DNA of 64,000 bases from CAVRUD01 sp963849635 (GCA_963849635.1 CAWKIA010000009.1:1-64000), one strand, 5' to 3'. Counted from the first letter of the stretch, positions 8,056-17,011 are shown. Notes: generated by a model not told the origin, from the letters alone. Numbers and translations are program-made.

Positions 8056-8862
8056 CTATGCAAACACGCTCCGAGCCAACTCGTACTCAGTGTCGAGCCA
8101 CGTCCATTCGTCGTCGTCGGACCCGTCGTAGATGAGTGTCAGGTGTCCCTGGTAGCCGGCATCCTTCAATACGGTCAGTGACCGTGTGAAATCTGCGCTG
8201 TCGAGCTTGCCGCCAGAGGAATGACACTTCGCGTGGCACGACTCCGCCATTAGGGCAATCCGGGCCAGTTCGTCGTACTTCCCCGGACCAGTCCAGTTGC
8301 CCAGGTCGATAAGGAGGCCGACCCCTTCGCCGGTCTCCTGAAGAAGTGCCAAGACAGCGTCCGCGTCCGGCAGCATACCCATCCAATTCTCGATCACAAC
8401 CCGAACGCCGGGATGCGACTGGGAGAGGCGCTGAATTCGGCGGGCGCTTTCGCGTAGCCGTTCAGGTGTGGGTGCGGACCGCCCGGCCGAGACACGGGCG
8501 CGAGTCGCACCGAGAGCGACGGCGACATCCAGCCATCCACCGATCCAGGCCTCTATCTGATCGGCGTTCTGAAGGTCGGTCATGTCGCCGTCGTCGATCA
8601 GCAGCATTTCCAGTTCGATGTTGGACGCGGCCATCGCCTCACGGAGTTGCAGGAGGTACCTGGGCGTGGTCGAGGGTATGTGGAAGTGGCAGATGTGAAG
8701 GGAGTCATAACCGTGCTGACGCAACTCCGCGGGGAGATCGAGGAGCGCGATCCCGCCCAAGTCAGGTGGTGAGGCCATATACGGTCCGCCCCGGGCAGCT
8801 GAGTCGGGAGCAGCAAAGCGGCCAAGTGTCCGGTGAAGGGACCAGGTTGAGACGGATCGCAT
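8056..8862 (-). CDS. sugar phosphate isomerase/epimerase-like TIM barrel
   Basis: A 268-residue protein of the xylose-isomerase-like TIM barrel family: DSLHICHFHIPS, ELEMLLIDDGD, VVIENWMGM, GLLIDLGNWTG, CHAKCHSSGG and GHLTLIYDG mark successive strands with typical Glu, Asp and His metal ligands. Start is the Met at 8862, with GGGAGA about ten bases upstream; the upstream extension to 9111 is not family-like. The substrate cannot be predicted. It is divergent from the antiporter gene. Confidence 0.8.
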   Translation of the reverse strand: MRSVSTWSLHRTLGRFAAPDSAARGGPYMASPPDLGGIALLDLPAELRQHGYDSLHICHFHIPSTTPRYLLQLREAMAASNIELEMLLIDDGDMTDLQNADQIEAWIGGWLDVAVALGATRARVSAGRSAPTPERLRESARRIQRLSQSHPGVRVVIENWMGMLPDADAVLALLQETGEGVGLLIDLGNWTGPGKYDELARIALMAESCHAKCHSSGGKLDSADFTRSLTVLKDAGYQGHLTLIYDGSDDDEWTWLDTEYELARSVFA

Positions 8863-9265
8863 GTTGGTCAGGTCTCCCTTTCGAGTGCGGTGGGCCAGTG
8901 ACACTGAATTCGAATTGCGCGGCCTCCTCGGTCGTGATCCGATCGGGAGGCTGCCAATCGTATCTGACTTGCGCGACCGGTCCCATACCCCGCAGGCGGC
9001 AAATTCTACGCAGATGATGGTGTCAAACGCATGGCACCGGATGACGACTGTCCCGCACGAAGATGCACAAAGGTGATTTCCCAGGTCCAATGCGGTCGAC
9101 GATTTCGGCACACGTCCAGGCAGGAAGTCCGCCAGGAGGCTATGCTATACTTTGTAAAGCATCGACTTGTCGTCGAGCGACTTCACCAAACAGTCGAATC
9201 GTAGGGGGCCTTTCCGGTCGCCGACGCCAGCGGTTCTCAACCGCGACGCCTGCAAGGAGGGCACC
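8863..9265. other. divergent intergenic region
   Basis: About 400 bases between divergent genes, no supported coding. It contains the extended -10 element at 9143-9151 that could drive the antiporter. An in-frame plus-strand extension from 9167 was rejected because a better start lies downstream. Confidence 0.5.
9143..9151 (+). promoter_or_regulatory. extended -10 element upstream of antiporter
   Basis: TGCTATACT matches TGnTATAAT and resembles the element before ssrA (TGTTATACT). It would give a 5' leader of roughly 105 bases for the antiporter mRNA. No clear -35 box is present. Confidence 0.4.
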
Positions 9266-10501
9266 ATGCCGCATTCAACGGACTTGATCGCCACCATCGC
9301 CGTCGGACTTTCGGCGGCGTTTCTTGGGGGCATGATCGCCTATCGTCTGCGCCTTCCGACGCTCGTCGGCTACCTCCTGGCCGGGATCGCGGTCGGGCCG
9401 TTCACCCCAGGCTTCGTCGCCAACTCCGGGTACGCTGGACAACTCGCCGAGATCGGCGTGATCCTCCTCATGTTCGGCGTCGGCAACCACTTTTCAATCA
9501 ACGATCTCCTCGCCGTTCGCCGGATCGCGCTGCCGGGCGCGATTGCCCAGGTTGCCATTGCGACTGGATTGGGCATTGGACTGGCCATGCTCTGGGGCTG
9601 GTCATTTGGCGAGGGCCTAGTTTTTGGGTTGGCTTTGTCGGTGGCAAGCACGGTGGTGCTCCTTCGCGCTCTTGAGTCGAGCAGCCGCCTCACCGACGAA
9701 CCCGGCAGGGTAGCGGTCGGCTGGTTGGTGGTCGAGGACCTGATCATGGTCCTGGCTCTCGTGTTGTTGCCCGCCCTATCTTCGGTCCTCGGCGGGGCGG
9801 AGCATGGCGGCAGCGGCGCCGATCCCATCTGGTTGACGCTGGTAATCACGTTCGCGAAGTTGGCGGCCTTCGTCGCCCTGATGCTCGTCGCCGGTGTGCG
9901 AGTGATCCCCTGGGTACTGCAGCGGGTGGAGGCGACCGGTTCTCGTGAGTTGTTCATCCTGGCGACACTGGCCACTGCCCTCGGCATCGCCTACGGCGCG
10001 ACAGCGTTGTTCGATGTCTCGTTCGCCCTGGGAGCCTTCCTGGCAGGGGTGGTGGTCAACGAGTCGGAGTTCAGCCACCGGGCAGGCGAGGAGGCGCTCC
10101 CGCTCCGTGAAGCCTTCGCCGTGCTCTTCTTCGTCTCGGTCGGCATGCTGATCGACCCGTCGTTCCTCTGGGAGGAAGCGGACAAGGCGGCGGCGGTTGT
10201 CGCCATCATCATCGCCGGCAAGGCGTTGGCGGCTATGGCGATCGTGCGGACACTGGGAGGGTCACTCTCGGTGGGGCTCACGGTCGCGGCGGGGTTGTCG
10301 CAGGTCGGCGAGTTCTCATTCATCATGGCCGATCTCGGCACCGGGCTCGACCTTCTGCCGGAGGAGGGGCGGGGGCTGATCCTGGCGGGCGCACTCGTGT
10401 CCATCACCCTCAACCCGCTGCTCTTCCAGGCATTTGCCAAGGCTGGCGAGTATCTGGAGTCCCGACCAGTCAGGAATCTGCCCGCCCAATCATCGGTCTA
10501 A
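9266..10501 (+). CDS. CPA2-family cation/proton antiporter
   Basis: 411 residues with about a dozen hydrophobic segments. PTLVGYLLAGIAVGPFTPGF, EIGVILLMFGVGNHFS, LALSVASTVVLLRALE, GRVAVGWLVVEDLIMVLALV and ALGAFLAGVVVNESEFSH are characteristic of KefB/YbaL-like Na+(K+)/H+ antiporters. No C-terminal TrkA-N domain is present, so it is a transporter-only form. AAGGAGG at 9254-9260 stands five bases before the ATG and fixes the start. It probably exchanges K+ or Na+ for protons across the inner membrane; ion specificity cannot be read from sequence. Confidence 0.9.
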   Translation: MPHSTDLIATIAVGLSAAFLGGMIAYRLRLPTLVGYLLAGIAVGPFTPGFVANSGYAGQLAEIGVILLMFGVGNHFSINDLLAVRRIALPGAIAQVAIATGLGIGLAMLWGWSFGEGLVFGLALSVASTVVLLRALESSSRLTDEPGRVAVGWLVVEDLIMVLALVLLPALSSVLGGAEHGGSGADPIWLTLVITFAKLAAFVALMLVAGVRVIPWVLQRVEATGSRELFILATLATALGIAYGATALFDVSFALGAFLAGVVVNESEFSHRAGEEALPLREAFAVLFFVSVGMLIDPSFLWEEADKAAAVVAIIIAGKALAAMAIVRTLGGSLSVGLTVAAGLSQVGEFSFIMADLGTGLDLLPEEGRGLILAGALVSITLNPLLFQAFAKAGEYLESRPVRNLPAQSSV

Positions 10502-10517
10502 GCCGGGGACGTGCCTC

Positions 10518-10901
10518 TTATCGCCGGTACGGTCGGGGGTATCTGGACGAGGAAGACCGGGTGGTGATCTTCGGCCGGAAGAACCAGCGGGCGACCGGGC
10601 GACCGTCGCGGAGATGTTCGCGCACGATCTCCTCGATCGCTTCCGGGGTGAGTTCGTTGTAGAAGACGGGACCGGGGTAGACATTCATCGAGGGGCCATA
10701 GTCGCAGCGATCGCGACAGGTGCTGGCGATGACCTCGACCCGATCCGAGATCCCCTCGGCGGCAATCGCCGCTTCCAGCACTGGGAGCAGCGCCCTGCTC
10801 CCGCGCGGCGTGCAGTTCGGACCGAAGCAGAGATGGACCCTGTACGAAGGGACCGCCTCTGCGTCTTCACCGGCGTGGTCGCTACGATCCAGCCACACCA
10901 C
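10518..10901 (-). CDS. [2Fe-2S] thioredoxin-like ferredoxin
   Basis: A 127-residue protein with HLCFGPNCTPRGS then STCRDRCDYGPSMNVYPGPV and the tail FYNELTPEAIEEIVREHL. The four Cys pattern (C-x4-C ... C-x3-C) in a thioredoxin-like fold is that of shethna-type/NuoE-like [2Fe-2S] proteins. Likely a cytosolic electron carrier. Its start lies 20 bases inside the end of the EVE gene, so the two are translationally coupled. Partner enzymes are not visible nearby. Confidence 0.85.
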   Translation of the reverse strand: MVWLDRSDHAGEDAEAVPSYRVHLCFGPNCTPRGSRALLPVLEAAIAAEGISDRVEVIASTCRDRCDYGPSMNVYPGPVFYNELTPEAIEEIVREHLRDGRPVARWFFRPKITTRSSSSRYPRPYRR

Positions 10902-11412
10902 TCAATGCCTCGAAACCCACGGGTGCGGCGGCAACCGGCGCGCGTGCCTCGATCGCCTCACGAATCAGGTTGAAATCTCCCTCAGTGATCACGTGGACAT
11001 TCCCCTGGAAGGCAAGCGTCCAGTTGGCGGCGGGCCACTTCGCCACGTAGGCCATCTGCCGGGCAACTCCCTCTGCCGGCACGAATTCACCGGCCGGCAG
11101 AACAAGCTCCGGCCGGATCTCAACCCGGTACGGGTAGTCTTCGTCCACCTTTTTCGGGTCACCGCTGGTCCATACGCGTTCGTGGCTCTCGAAGTAGGGC
11201 GAAGTGATCGTCGCATAGCCCGCGAACGCCTTTTGCCCGGTGATGTACCAGACAAGTTTGTCGCCCGGCGCCATCCGCTCCGCCTTTTTGCGATGGCGAG
11301 ATTTCATCCCCTGGACCGTGAAACCGAGTTCGGCGGTTCGGGCAAAGTTGTCCGGTGAGCCGACGATGATCCAGTAATTTGGTGCGCTCTCGCTCGCGGT
11401 CGTGTCCGACAT
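10882..11412 (-). CDS. EVE domain protein
   Basis: 176 residues: NYWIIVGSPDNFARTAELGF, KSRHRKKAERMAPGDKLVWY, ITGQKAFAGYATITS and the C-terminal EGDFNLIREAIEAR are EVE/PUA-like. EVE domains bind modified nucleobases in nucleic acids. Start at 11412 with GGAGGAA just upstream; a Met 15 codons earlier lacks a ribosome site. It is first of a two-gene unit with the [2Fe-2S] protein. Confidence 0.85.
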   Translation of the reverse strand: MSDTTASESAPNYWIIVGSPDNFARTAELGFTVQGMKSRHRKKAERMAPGDKLVWYITGQKAFAGYATITSPYFESHERVWTSGDPKKVDEDYPYRVEIRPELVLPAGEFVPAEGVARQMAYVAKWPAANWTLAFQGNVHVITEGDFNLIREAIEARAPVAAAPVGFEALSGVAGS

Positions 11413-11560
11413 GGTTCCTCCGAATGCCGCGGGGCTCGGCGGGAAAGAGTATCGCATGTGCCTGCAAAATCACCGGTGCACCGCCGCGTGCGCGAGATCG
11501 ATGGGCCAGCCAAGCCAGAATACAGGTCGAGAAGTGTGACACCATCCAGGCGTTGCCCGG

Positions 11561-11608
11561 GGCTAAGGACCCCGGGCTATCTCAGATAACCCGGCTGAAG
11601 CCGGCTGC
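11561..11608 (+). repeat. 48-bp palindromic repeat, copy 1
   Basis: Begins GGCTAAGGACCCCGGGCT, continues through CAGATAACCC and ends CTGAAGCCGGCTGC. With bases just upstream it forms GCCCGGGG/CCCCGGGC and GCCGGCT-type stems. The inverted copy is at 11653-11700 and a diverged relative at 40141-40188. Confidence 0.7.
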
Positions 11609-11652
11609 CACCAGTCTCGATAGCCGGAAGATCCGACCCAAGCCCCGGCGTT

Positions 11653-11700
11653 GCAGCCCCCTTCAGGGGGGTTATCTGGGTCAGCCCGGGGTCTTTAGCC
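11653..11700 (-). repeat. 48-bp palindromic repeat, copy 2 (inverted)
   Basis: Read on the minus strand it starts GGCTAAAGACCCCGGGCT, has CAGATAACCC in the middle and ends CTGAAGGGGGCTGC, matching copy 1 at most positions. Differences such as CGG/CCG versus CCC/GGG preserve pairing, which suggests selection or constraint on hairpin structure. Confidence 0.7.
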
Positions 11701-11749
11701 TTTGGCGATGCCAAGGCGGCGTGGCAGCAAGCCCCTGGTCTGGACAGGC

Positions 11750-12613
11750 CTAATAGAGCGCAAACAGCCGGCTAGGACCTCCGGAGGCCGCCAGGTGCTT
11801 TGGCCCGCCAACGATGACGGTCGCGCCGCTCGGTGGGAGGGAGCCCAGGTTGGCGATGCCTTCGACGCCGTACTTGCCGGCGCCGAGGATGGTGACATGG
11901 GTGGCGAAATCGACCGAGGCGCCAAAATCCTGGCTGAGAGTATCGACGCCGACCCCGACGATGTCACGCTCGTCGACCAGGAGCATGGCCGCGTCCGGGT
12001 GGATGCCAGGGTAATGCTGCACGCCGTCGGAATCCAGGTTGATGAACGCCTGGGCATCGGGCAGGCGAGCTTCCCAGCCGGAGTACATGGCGACGAACGC
12101 GCCGCTGGGCAGCGGTCCATTTGCCGATTCCCAGGCAAGGATGTCATCCGGGGTGAGTTGGGCATCCGGGTCGCTCGCGGCTCGGGCCGAGATGTCGATC
12201 ACCGCCAGCGGCGCGATCAGGCGCTCGATCGGGATCAGTTCCGCGGTCATGCCATCGGCGATGAAGTGGGCCGGGGCATCCATGTGCGTTCCGGTGTGTT
12301 CGTTGAAGGTGAGCTTGTTGGAGTAGAAGCCATCATTGGCGATCGTTCGCGCGGACGCGATCTCCATCTGGCCGGTGCCTGGATAGACCGGGAAGGCAGG
12401 CGAGACGACATGGGTCAGGTCGACCATTGCTGAGAATCCGGCGAGACTAGTCAAAGCGACCGGCGTAGCAACCGGGGTGGCCTGCGCCATCGCCGACCGC
12501 CGGCTCGCGATCGTCCCGACGGCTGCCGCGGCACCGGCAGCCAACCCGGCTCGGAGCAACCCGCGACGGCTCAGTTCCGCCTGAACACGAGCCATGACCA
12601 GAGGTGAACACAT
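11750..12613 (-). CDS. exported cyclase/kynurenine-formamidase-like hydrolase
   Basis: About 287 residues. SRRGLLRAGLAAGAAAAVGT is a twin-arginine signal, so the protein is probably exported folded. The hydrolase domain has DLTHVVSPAFPVYPG, NEHTGTHMDAPAHF (the HxGTHxDxPxH metal site of the cyclase family) and LLVDERDIVGVGVDT. GGAGG lies six bases before the Met at 12613; Met codons at 12616 and 12634 are alternatives. Substrate in this family ranges from N-formylkynurenine to isatin, and is not identifiable here. A Thr/Pro linker (ATPVATPVA) follows the signal. Confidence 0.85.
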   Translation of the reverse strand: MCSPLVMARVQAELSRRGLLRAGLAAGAAAAVGTIASRRSAMAQATPVATPVALTSLAGFSAMVDLTHVVSPAFPVYPGTGQMEIASARTIANDGFYSNKLTFNEHTGTHMDAPAHFIADGMTAELIPIERLIAPLAVIDISARAASDPDAQLTPDDILAWESANGPLPSGAFVAMYSGWEARLPDAQAFINLDSDGVQHYPGIHPDAAMLLVDERDIVGVGVDTLSQDFGASVDFATHVTILGAGKYGVEGIANLGSLPPSGATVIVGGPKHLAASGGPSRLFALY

Positions 12614-12752
12614 CATGGACCTCCATGACCGCATGCCAATTCGAGCGCCGACTGGCTCTCAGTTGTCATCATACTGGCCGACCGCAGCTTCCGCGACGGC
12701 GCGATTGCCTGAACGCACGGCTATCTTGGACGCCGATCTGTGACCATTGCCC

Positions 12753-13628
12753 ATGAATGACCCGATTCGAACTTCCCCAACAATCCTGGCGACTGTGCAG
12801 GAAGGAGCGCGACAACTGGCGTCCGTGGGTATTGAGACACCGCGGCTGGATGCCGAAGTTTTGATGCGCTTTGTGCTAGGGCAAGACAGAACAGAGTACT
12901 TTCTTCGGCGGAGCGAAACCCTGGCCGAGATGGACCGTGCCGCCTTCAATGCGCTTCTCAGGCGCCGAATCGCCCGAGAGTCGATCGCCTATATCACCGG
13001 CTCGCGGGAGTTCATGGGCCGATCGTTCGCCGTCGGCCCCGGGGTCCTGGTGCCGCGACCTGAGACTGAAATCCTGGTCGAATGGGCACTTGACTGGCTG
13101 AAATCCCACCCGGGAACACGGCGAATCCTCGATGCCGGCACCGGAAGCGGCGCGATTGCCTGTTCGATCGCAGCGGCGGATCTGGGCGGAGATCGTCCTC
13201 ATGTTGTCGCGAGTGACGTTAGCGCTGCCGCACTGGGCTATGCGGCCCAAAATCGCGCGTCGTTGGGACTTCAGAACTCCGTGTCACTCGTGCGTGGCAG
13301 CCTGGCGCAGTGGCACGGAGGCCCGGTCGACCTTCTGCTGGCCAACCTGCCATACCTACGTCCGGAGCAGGTCTCAGGCAACAGCGATCTGCGTGCCGAG
13401 CCGGTACTGGCGCTGGTAGGCGGCCCGGATGGACTCGATCTCGTTCGCGCCTTTCTGGAGGACGCCCCTCGCGTGTTGGCCAAAGGCGGGGCGATTGGGC
13501 TGGAGATCGATCCATCTCAGGCTGAGGCCGTGCTTGTGTTCGGTACTCGAATCCTCCCCGCCCTGCAGTGGACGGTCATTCCGGATCTGGCTGGGCATGA
13601 CCGGCATGTGGTGGGGGCGTCGCGCTAG
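12753..13628 (+). CDS. prmC: peptide chain release factor N5-glutamine methyltransferase
   Basis: 291 residues. An N-terminal helical domain ends at YITGSREFMGRSFAVGPGVL, then VPRPETEILVEW, the SAM site ILDAGTGSGAIACSIA, VVASDVS and ANLPYLRPEQ. PrmC methylates the GGQ Gln of RF1/RF2. The usual NPPY is NLPY here; the Asn and the final Pro-Tyr that position the Gln are kept. A TTG at 12747 is a possible alternative start. Its stop overlaps by four bases the end of the convergent MerR gene. Confidence 0.92.
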   Translation: MNDPIRTSPTILATVQEGARQLASVGIETPRLDAEVLMRFVLGQDRTEYFLRRSETLAEMDRAAFNALLRRRIARESIAYITGSREFMGRSFAVGPGVLVPRPETEILVEWALDWLKSHPGTRRILDAGTGSGAIACSIAAADLGGDRPHVVASDVSAAALGYAAQNRASLGLQNSVSLVRGSLAQWHGGPVDLLLANLPYLRPEQVSGNSDLRAEPVLALVGGPDGLDLVRAFLEDAPRVLAKGGAIGLEIDPSQAEAVLVFGTRILPALQWTVIPDLAGHDRHVVGASR

Positions 13629-14632
13629 GTGACACCCACCCGGGAGCTATGAGCCATTAGCGCGTCGACCTGGAGGAGGGCGGCGTCAATGTCCGTCCCC
13701 AGGAAGATCCCGCTCGTGCGCGCTCGGAGATCTGGGCGTGTCTCAAAAATGCGGCCGCCATATCCAATAAGCGGCAGAGGCCTCTCCGGCGCGGACACGA
13801 CCTGACCTCTGGCCACCTCTGCCTTAATCTGGTCAACGCCCGAGATCAGGCGCTCGGCGCCAGCCAAGGTCGATGTCGAGAGTAAGACCATTGGCGGACG
13901 GATCGTCAGGATCGTCTCGACGAGATCAGCGATCGGCAGATTGGGGCCGAGATAGATCATCCGGTAGCCGCGCCGGGAGAGGAGCAAACTGGTCAGAAGC
14001 AGTCCGACCTCGTGCAACTCGCCCTCAACACAGGCGGCAATGATCGGCCCGCGCCCGGAGTCGGGAGCGGACACATTGAACAGCGCTCCGAACTTGCGCA
14101 GCACGAAGGCGGTCGCGAAGTGCTCAACCCCAACCGAGGTCTCGCCCCGCTCCCAGCGATCCCCGATTTCTACCAAAATCGGTTCGAGGACGTTCAGGCA
14201 GACCTGCTCGACCGTTCCAAGAGCGATGGCGTCATCAAGAATGCGCTCGGCCCCGGCCGCATCGAACGCCGACAGAGCGGCGATCATTGCGGCACGGTAT
14301 CGCTGAAAATGCTCGGACGTGCCGCCGTCGACGGGGAGTAATCTGGGGGCCTGGCCGGGGTGAGATTGCGGAAAGTGGGCCCTGGCTCCACCCTCGGAGG
14401 AGTAGAGCGCGACTGCCTGGCTGATCGTCAGGCCCCGCCGGGTCTGGTCTCGGAGCCAGGAGATCACGGAGACATCGCGCTCGGAATACAGGCGCTGATT
14501 CCCGGCGGTCCGCTCCGGCTTTGGAATTCCATAGCGACGTTCCCACGCCCGGAACGTATCGGCTGGAACGCCTGTCCGTTGGACGACGGCCCGAGTGTTA
14601 TATACTGGAACCCCGGCGAGATGGTTGAACAT
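13625..14632 (-). CDS. MerR-family B12-binding regulator, CarH/LitR-like
   Basis: 335 residues. A MerR HTH near residues 10-75 (TRAVVQRTGVPADTFRAWER, RRYGIPKPERTAGNQRLY) is followed by a helical and a Rossmann cobalamin-binding module. The W-x9-E-H motif is present (WERGETSVGVEH), as is E-x-H-x2-G (ELHEVG), whose His is the lower axial ligand of adenosylcobalamin. In CarH this pair defines a green/blue-light photoreceptor repressor of carotenoid genes. The residue after the Trp is Glu, where Thermus CarH has the light-state His. No carotenoid gene is adjacent, so it may act in trans. Confidence 0.88.
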   Translation of the reverse strand: MFNHLAGVPVYNTRAVVQRTGVPADTFRAWERRYGIPKPERTAGNQRLYSERDVSVISWLRDQTRRGLTISQAVALYSSEGGARAHFPQSHPGQAPRLLPVDGGTSEHFQRYRAAMIAALSAFDAAGAERILDDAIALGTVEQVCLNVLEPILVEIGDRWERGETSVGVEHFATAFVLRKFGALFNVSAPDSGRGPIIAACVEGELHEVGLLLTSLLLSRRGYRMIYLGPNLPIADLVETILTIRPPMVLLSTSTLAGAERLISGVDQIKAEVARGQVVSAPERPLPLIGYGGRIFETRPDLRARTSGIFLGTDIDAALLQVDALMAHSSRVGVT

Positions 14633-14661
14633 TGTGCAGATTCCCGCCTTCCCCAGGCTTC

Positions 14662-14690
14662 ACTATAGGCCCATGCCCAGCAATTTTCAA
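14662..14690 (-). promoter_or_regulatory. sigma70-type promoter of the CarH-like gene
   Basis: On the minus strand TTGAAA (14690-14685), a 17-base spacer and TATAGT (14667-14662) lie about 30 bases before the start codon at 14632. Near-consensus hexamers with ideal spacing support it. CarH-type proteins often bind over their own -35 region, but no operator repeat is evident by eye. Confidence 0.55.
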
Positions 14691-14745
14691 TGCTTTGCAC
14701 ACCTTCTGTTGAGTTTAGAAACGCCGCGGCAAAGGCCGGGGGTGG

Positions 14746-16194
14746 ATGGGCGTGACCTCGGCAGGCGGCGGTAAGCGAGTGGTTGCTGCCTTTCATGGAG
14801 TTCGAACTCAAACGCGTGCCCTCCTGATCGTGGCCGGGCTGTTTGTCATCCTGCTTGCCACTGCCTGCGGAGAAGAGGGATCAGGCGACACGCGCCGGTT
14901 CGCGAACGAACGGCCACCAACTTCAGCCGCTTCGACCGCGACCACGGCGGCCCTCACCGCCAATACCCCAATCCCTCAGGTGATTCCGGTCAGTTCCCCT
15001 GGGGCGCTCCTGGCCACCCGCGGCGCCCCCGAACGACTCTATTTCTCGGACGCAACCGAGCTGTGGACGATCGGCGCGAACGGGGATGATCCCCGCGCCC
15101 TCCTGCAACTCGAACCCGAGCAAGGCCAGATCCGTTCGACCGCACAGGCTCCGGGAGTGGCCGGTGACGAGATCGCTGCCCTGATCGTTCGAGAGGATGA
15201 CGGCAAGGAGACCGCCCGGCTCATCTTCCTCAACGGAGCCGGCGATGTCGTGCGCCGCATCGATCGGCTGGAGTCGGTATTTGGCGAAGATGCCGAGGGT
15301 GATCCGTCCGCATCGTCGGTGACGTGGTCGCCGCAGGGCGACCTCCTGCTGGTGACCTTCGCCGAAGGAGGGATCGTCGCCATCCCCGTCGACGGCGACC
15401 CAGCGGTGGTCGTTCCCGGGGACGCCGCCAGCACTTTTGACGAGGCCGCCTGGTCGCCGGCGGGCGACGCTATTGCCTTCATCGCCTCCCTCACCACCGA
15501 TGGTAGTGCGGAGGCGCGCCAGCTTGTGGTCGCCCCGGTTGCAGACGGCGCAGTCGATCCCGCCGGCTTTGTGGTGGCAAGCCGGGCGGGAGACGGCGTC
15601 AGCGCCTTCTCATGGCTACCGGATGGGTCTGGGCTGGTCTACACGGAAGGCGGCGCCGTTGGCGGAACCGCCGGGGGTGACCTCTTTACCGTCCGATCAG
15701 ACGGCAGCGAGCCTCGCCTAATCGCTAGCGCCGGCAGGGCGGCTCCGGTCGCCCAGATCGTCGATTTCGCCGTGTCGCCGGATGGCAGCTCGCTGGCATA
15801 CACGATCGCTACGCCGGACGCGAGCGGTGCGCGCCTGATGTTCCATAGCCTATGGGTCCGAACGCTCGATGGGACAGCAACTGTCCCAGTGCCGATCCCG
15901 GGCAACGAAGCTGTGACCCAACTCTGGTGGACGGCAGAAGGGCTCGTCTGGCGGAGCCAGCCGGTCGGCTCGAACGAAGAGACGGCGGAGGCCGGACTCG
16001 GGTTCTCGATCGAACGGCTGGATCCCCAGAGCCAGCAGCACGTCCTCTTCACCGTCACTCCGGCGGCGACGCCCTCCGCGAGTCCAGAGGCGACCCCAGC
16101 CTCCTCCGAGGCAACCCCCGCTACTCCTGACGCCACCCCGGCAGCGGCCGCCTCGCCGGTAGCCAGCGCTGCACGCTCGCCGTCCCGCGGCTGA
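14746..16194 (+). CDS. lipoprotein with WD40/PD40-like beta-propeller
   Basis: 482 residues. The N-terminal hydrophobic segment ends LLATAC, a lipobox placing Cys at the mature terminus, so the protein is probably lipid-anchored outside the membrane. Repeats such as TWSPQGDLLLVTF, AWSPAGDAIAFIAS, SWLPDGSGLVYTE and AVSPDGSSLAYTI are TolB/PD40-type propeller blades. The last 45 residues are a Pro/Thr/Ala/Ser low-complexity tail (TPSASPEATPASSEATPATP). Probably a surface binding or scaffold protein; ligand unknown. No enzyme motif is seen. Confidence 0.8.
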   Translation: MGVTSAGGGKRVVAAFHGVRTQTRALLIVAGLFVILLATACGEEGSGDTRRFANERPPTSAASTATTAALTANTPIPQVIPVSSPGALLATRGAPERLYFSDATELWTIGANGDDPRALLQLEPEQGQIRSTAQAPGVAGDEIAALIVREDDGKETARLIFLNGAGDVVRRIDRLESVFGEDAEGDPSASSVTWSPQGDLLLVTFAEGGIVAIPVDGDPAVVVPGDAASTFDEAAWSPAGDAIAFIASLTTDGSAEARQLVVAPVADGAVDPAGFVVASRAGDGVSAFSWLPDGSGLVYTEGGAVGGTAGGDLFTVRSDGSEPRLIASAGRAAPVAQIVDFAVSPDGSSLAYTIATPDASGARLMFHSLWVRTLDGTATVPVPIPGNEAVTQLWWTAEGLVWRSQPVGSNEETAEAGLGFSIERLDPQSQQHVLFTVTPAATPSASPEATPASSEATPATPDATPAAAASPVASAARSPSRG

Positions 16195-16306
16195 GGTCGT
16201 GCGGTCGATCCTCTCAGTTGACGGTCTGGATTTGACATATGAGAAGAGCAAACGTTCTATTACAAGAGCGGATCAGGCCGTTTCCGCTGTGTGAGAGGAT
16301 GAATCA

Positions 16307-16978
16307 ATGTGCGGACGGTACGTACTTGCAGCGACTCCTGGCGATATCGCCACCCGGTTTTCAGCATCGACCGGATCGGTCGACATCCCCGTCAGCCACA
16401 ACGTTGCCCCGACCAAGACGATGCCGGTGATCACACTGCGTGACGGTGACGAGCGCACTGCCGAGCTCTTCCGCTGGGGTATCGTGCCTACCTGGAGCCG
16501 TGACGGTGCCACTCCACCGCCGCTGATCAACGCGCGCTCAGAGACGGTGTCCGAGAAGGCGACCTTTCGCAAGCTGCTGCGTACCCAGCGCTGTCTGGTC
16601 CCCGCCAATGGGTTCTATGAATGGGAACGACGCGGTTCGGCCAAGGTGCCCCACTTCTTCTCCGTCACCGACGAGCCGCTGATCGCCTATGCCGGCCTGT
16701 ACCGCACGCCATCGGCGAAGGATGGCGACGATCTGCCGACCTTCACCATCCTGACGACGGCCGCCAACGAACTCGTCGGCCAGTTCCACGACCGGATGCC
16801 GGTCATCGTGCGGCCAGAGGACGAGGATCTGTGGCTTGATCCCGGGGTTGAGGAGCCCGAAGCCCTCGAAGCGCTCTACGCAGCGTTTCCAGCGAGAGAG
16901 ATGTCTCAATGGACTGTCTCGACCCGGGTCAACAACGCCTCACACGACAATCCGGCGTTGATTGAACGCGCCGGATAG
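16307..16978 (+). CDS. SRAP-domain (YedK/HMCES) abasic-site protein
   Basis: 223 residues beginning MCGRY, where Cys2 forms the covalent adduct with abasic sites in single-stranded DNA after Met removal. Other SRAP hallmarks are INARSE, NGFYEWER and the HDRMPVI motif carrying the catalytic His. AGAGGA lies seven bases upstream of the ATG. Family proteins protect DNA during replication stress; the gene stands alone, and no LexA-type box was identified. Confidence 0.93.
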   Translation: MCGRYVLAATPGDIATRFSASTGSVDIPVSHNVAPTKTMPVITLRDGDERTAELFRWGIVPTWSRDGATPPPLINARSETVSEKATFRKLLRTQRCLVPANGFYEWERRGSAKVPHFFSVTDEPLIAYAGLYRTPSAKDGDDLPTFTILTTAANELVGQFHDRMPVIVRPEDEDLWLDPGVEEPEALEALYAAFPAREMSQWTVSTRVNNASHDNPALIERAG

Positions 16979-17011
16979 GCCACGTTCATGGGATGGGCGG
17001 CCACACCTCAG

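Larger units (their letters stand above)
11413..11749. other. intergenic with paired inverted repeats
   Basis: Non-coding. It is dominated by two copies of a 48-bp palindromic repeat in inverted orientation at 11561-11608 and 11653-11700. The rest shows no motif. Confidence 0.6.
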
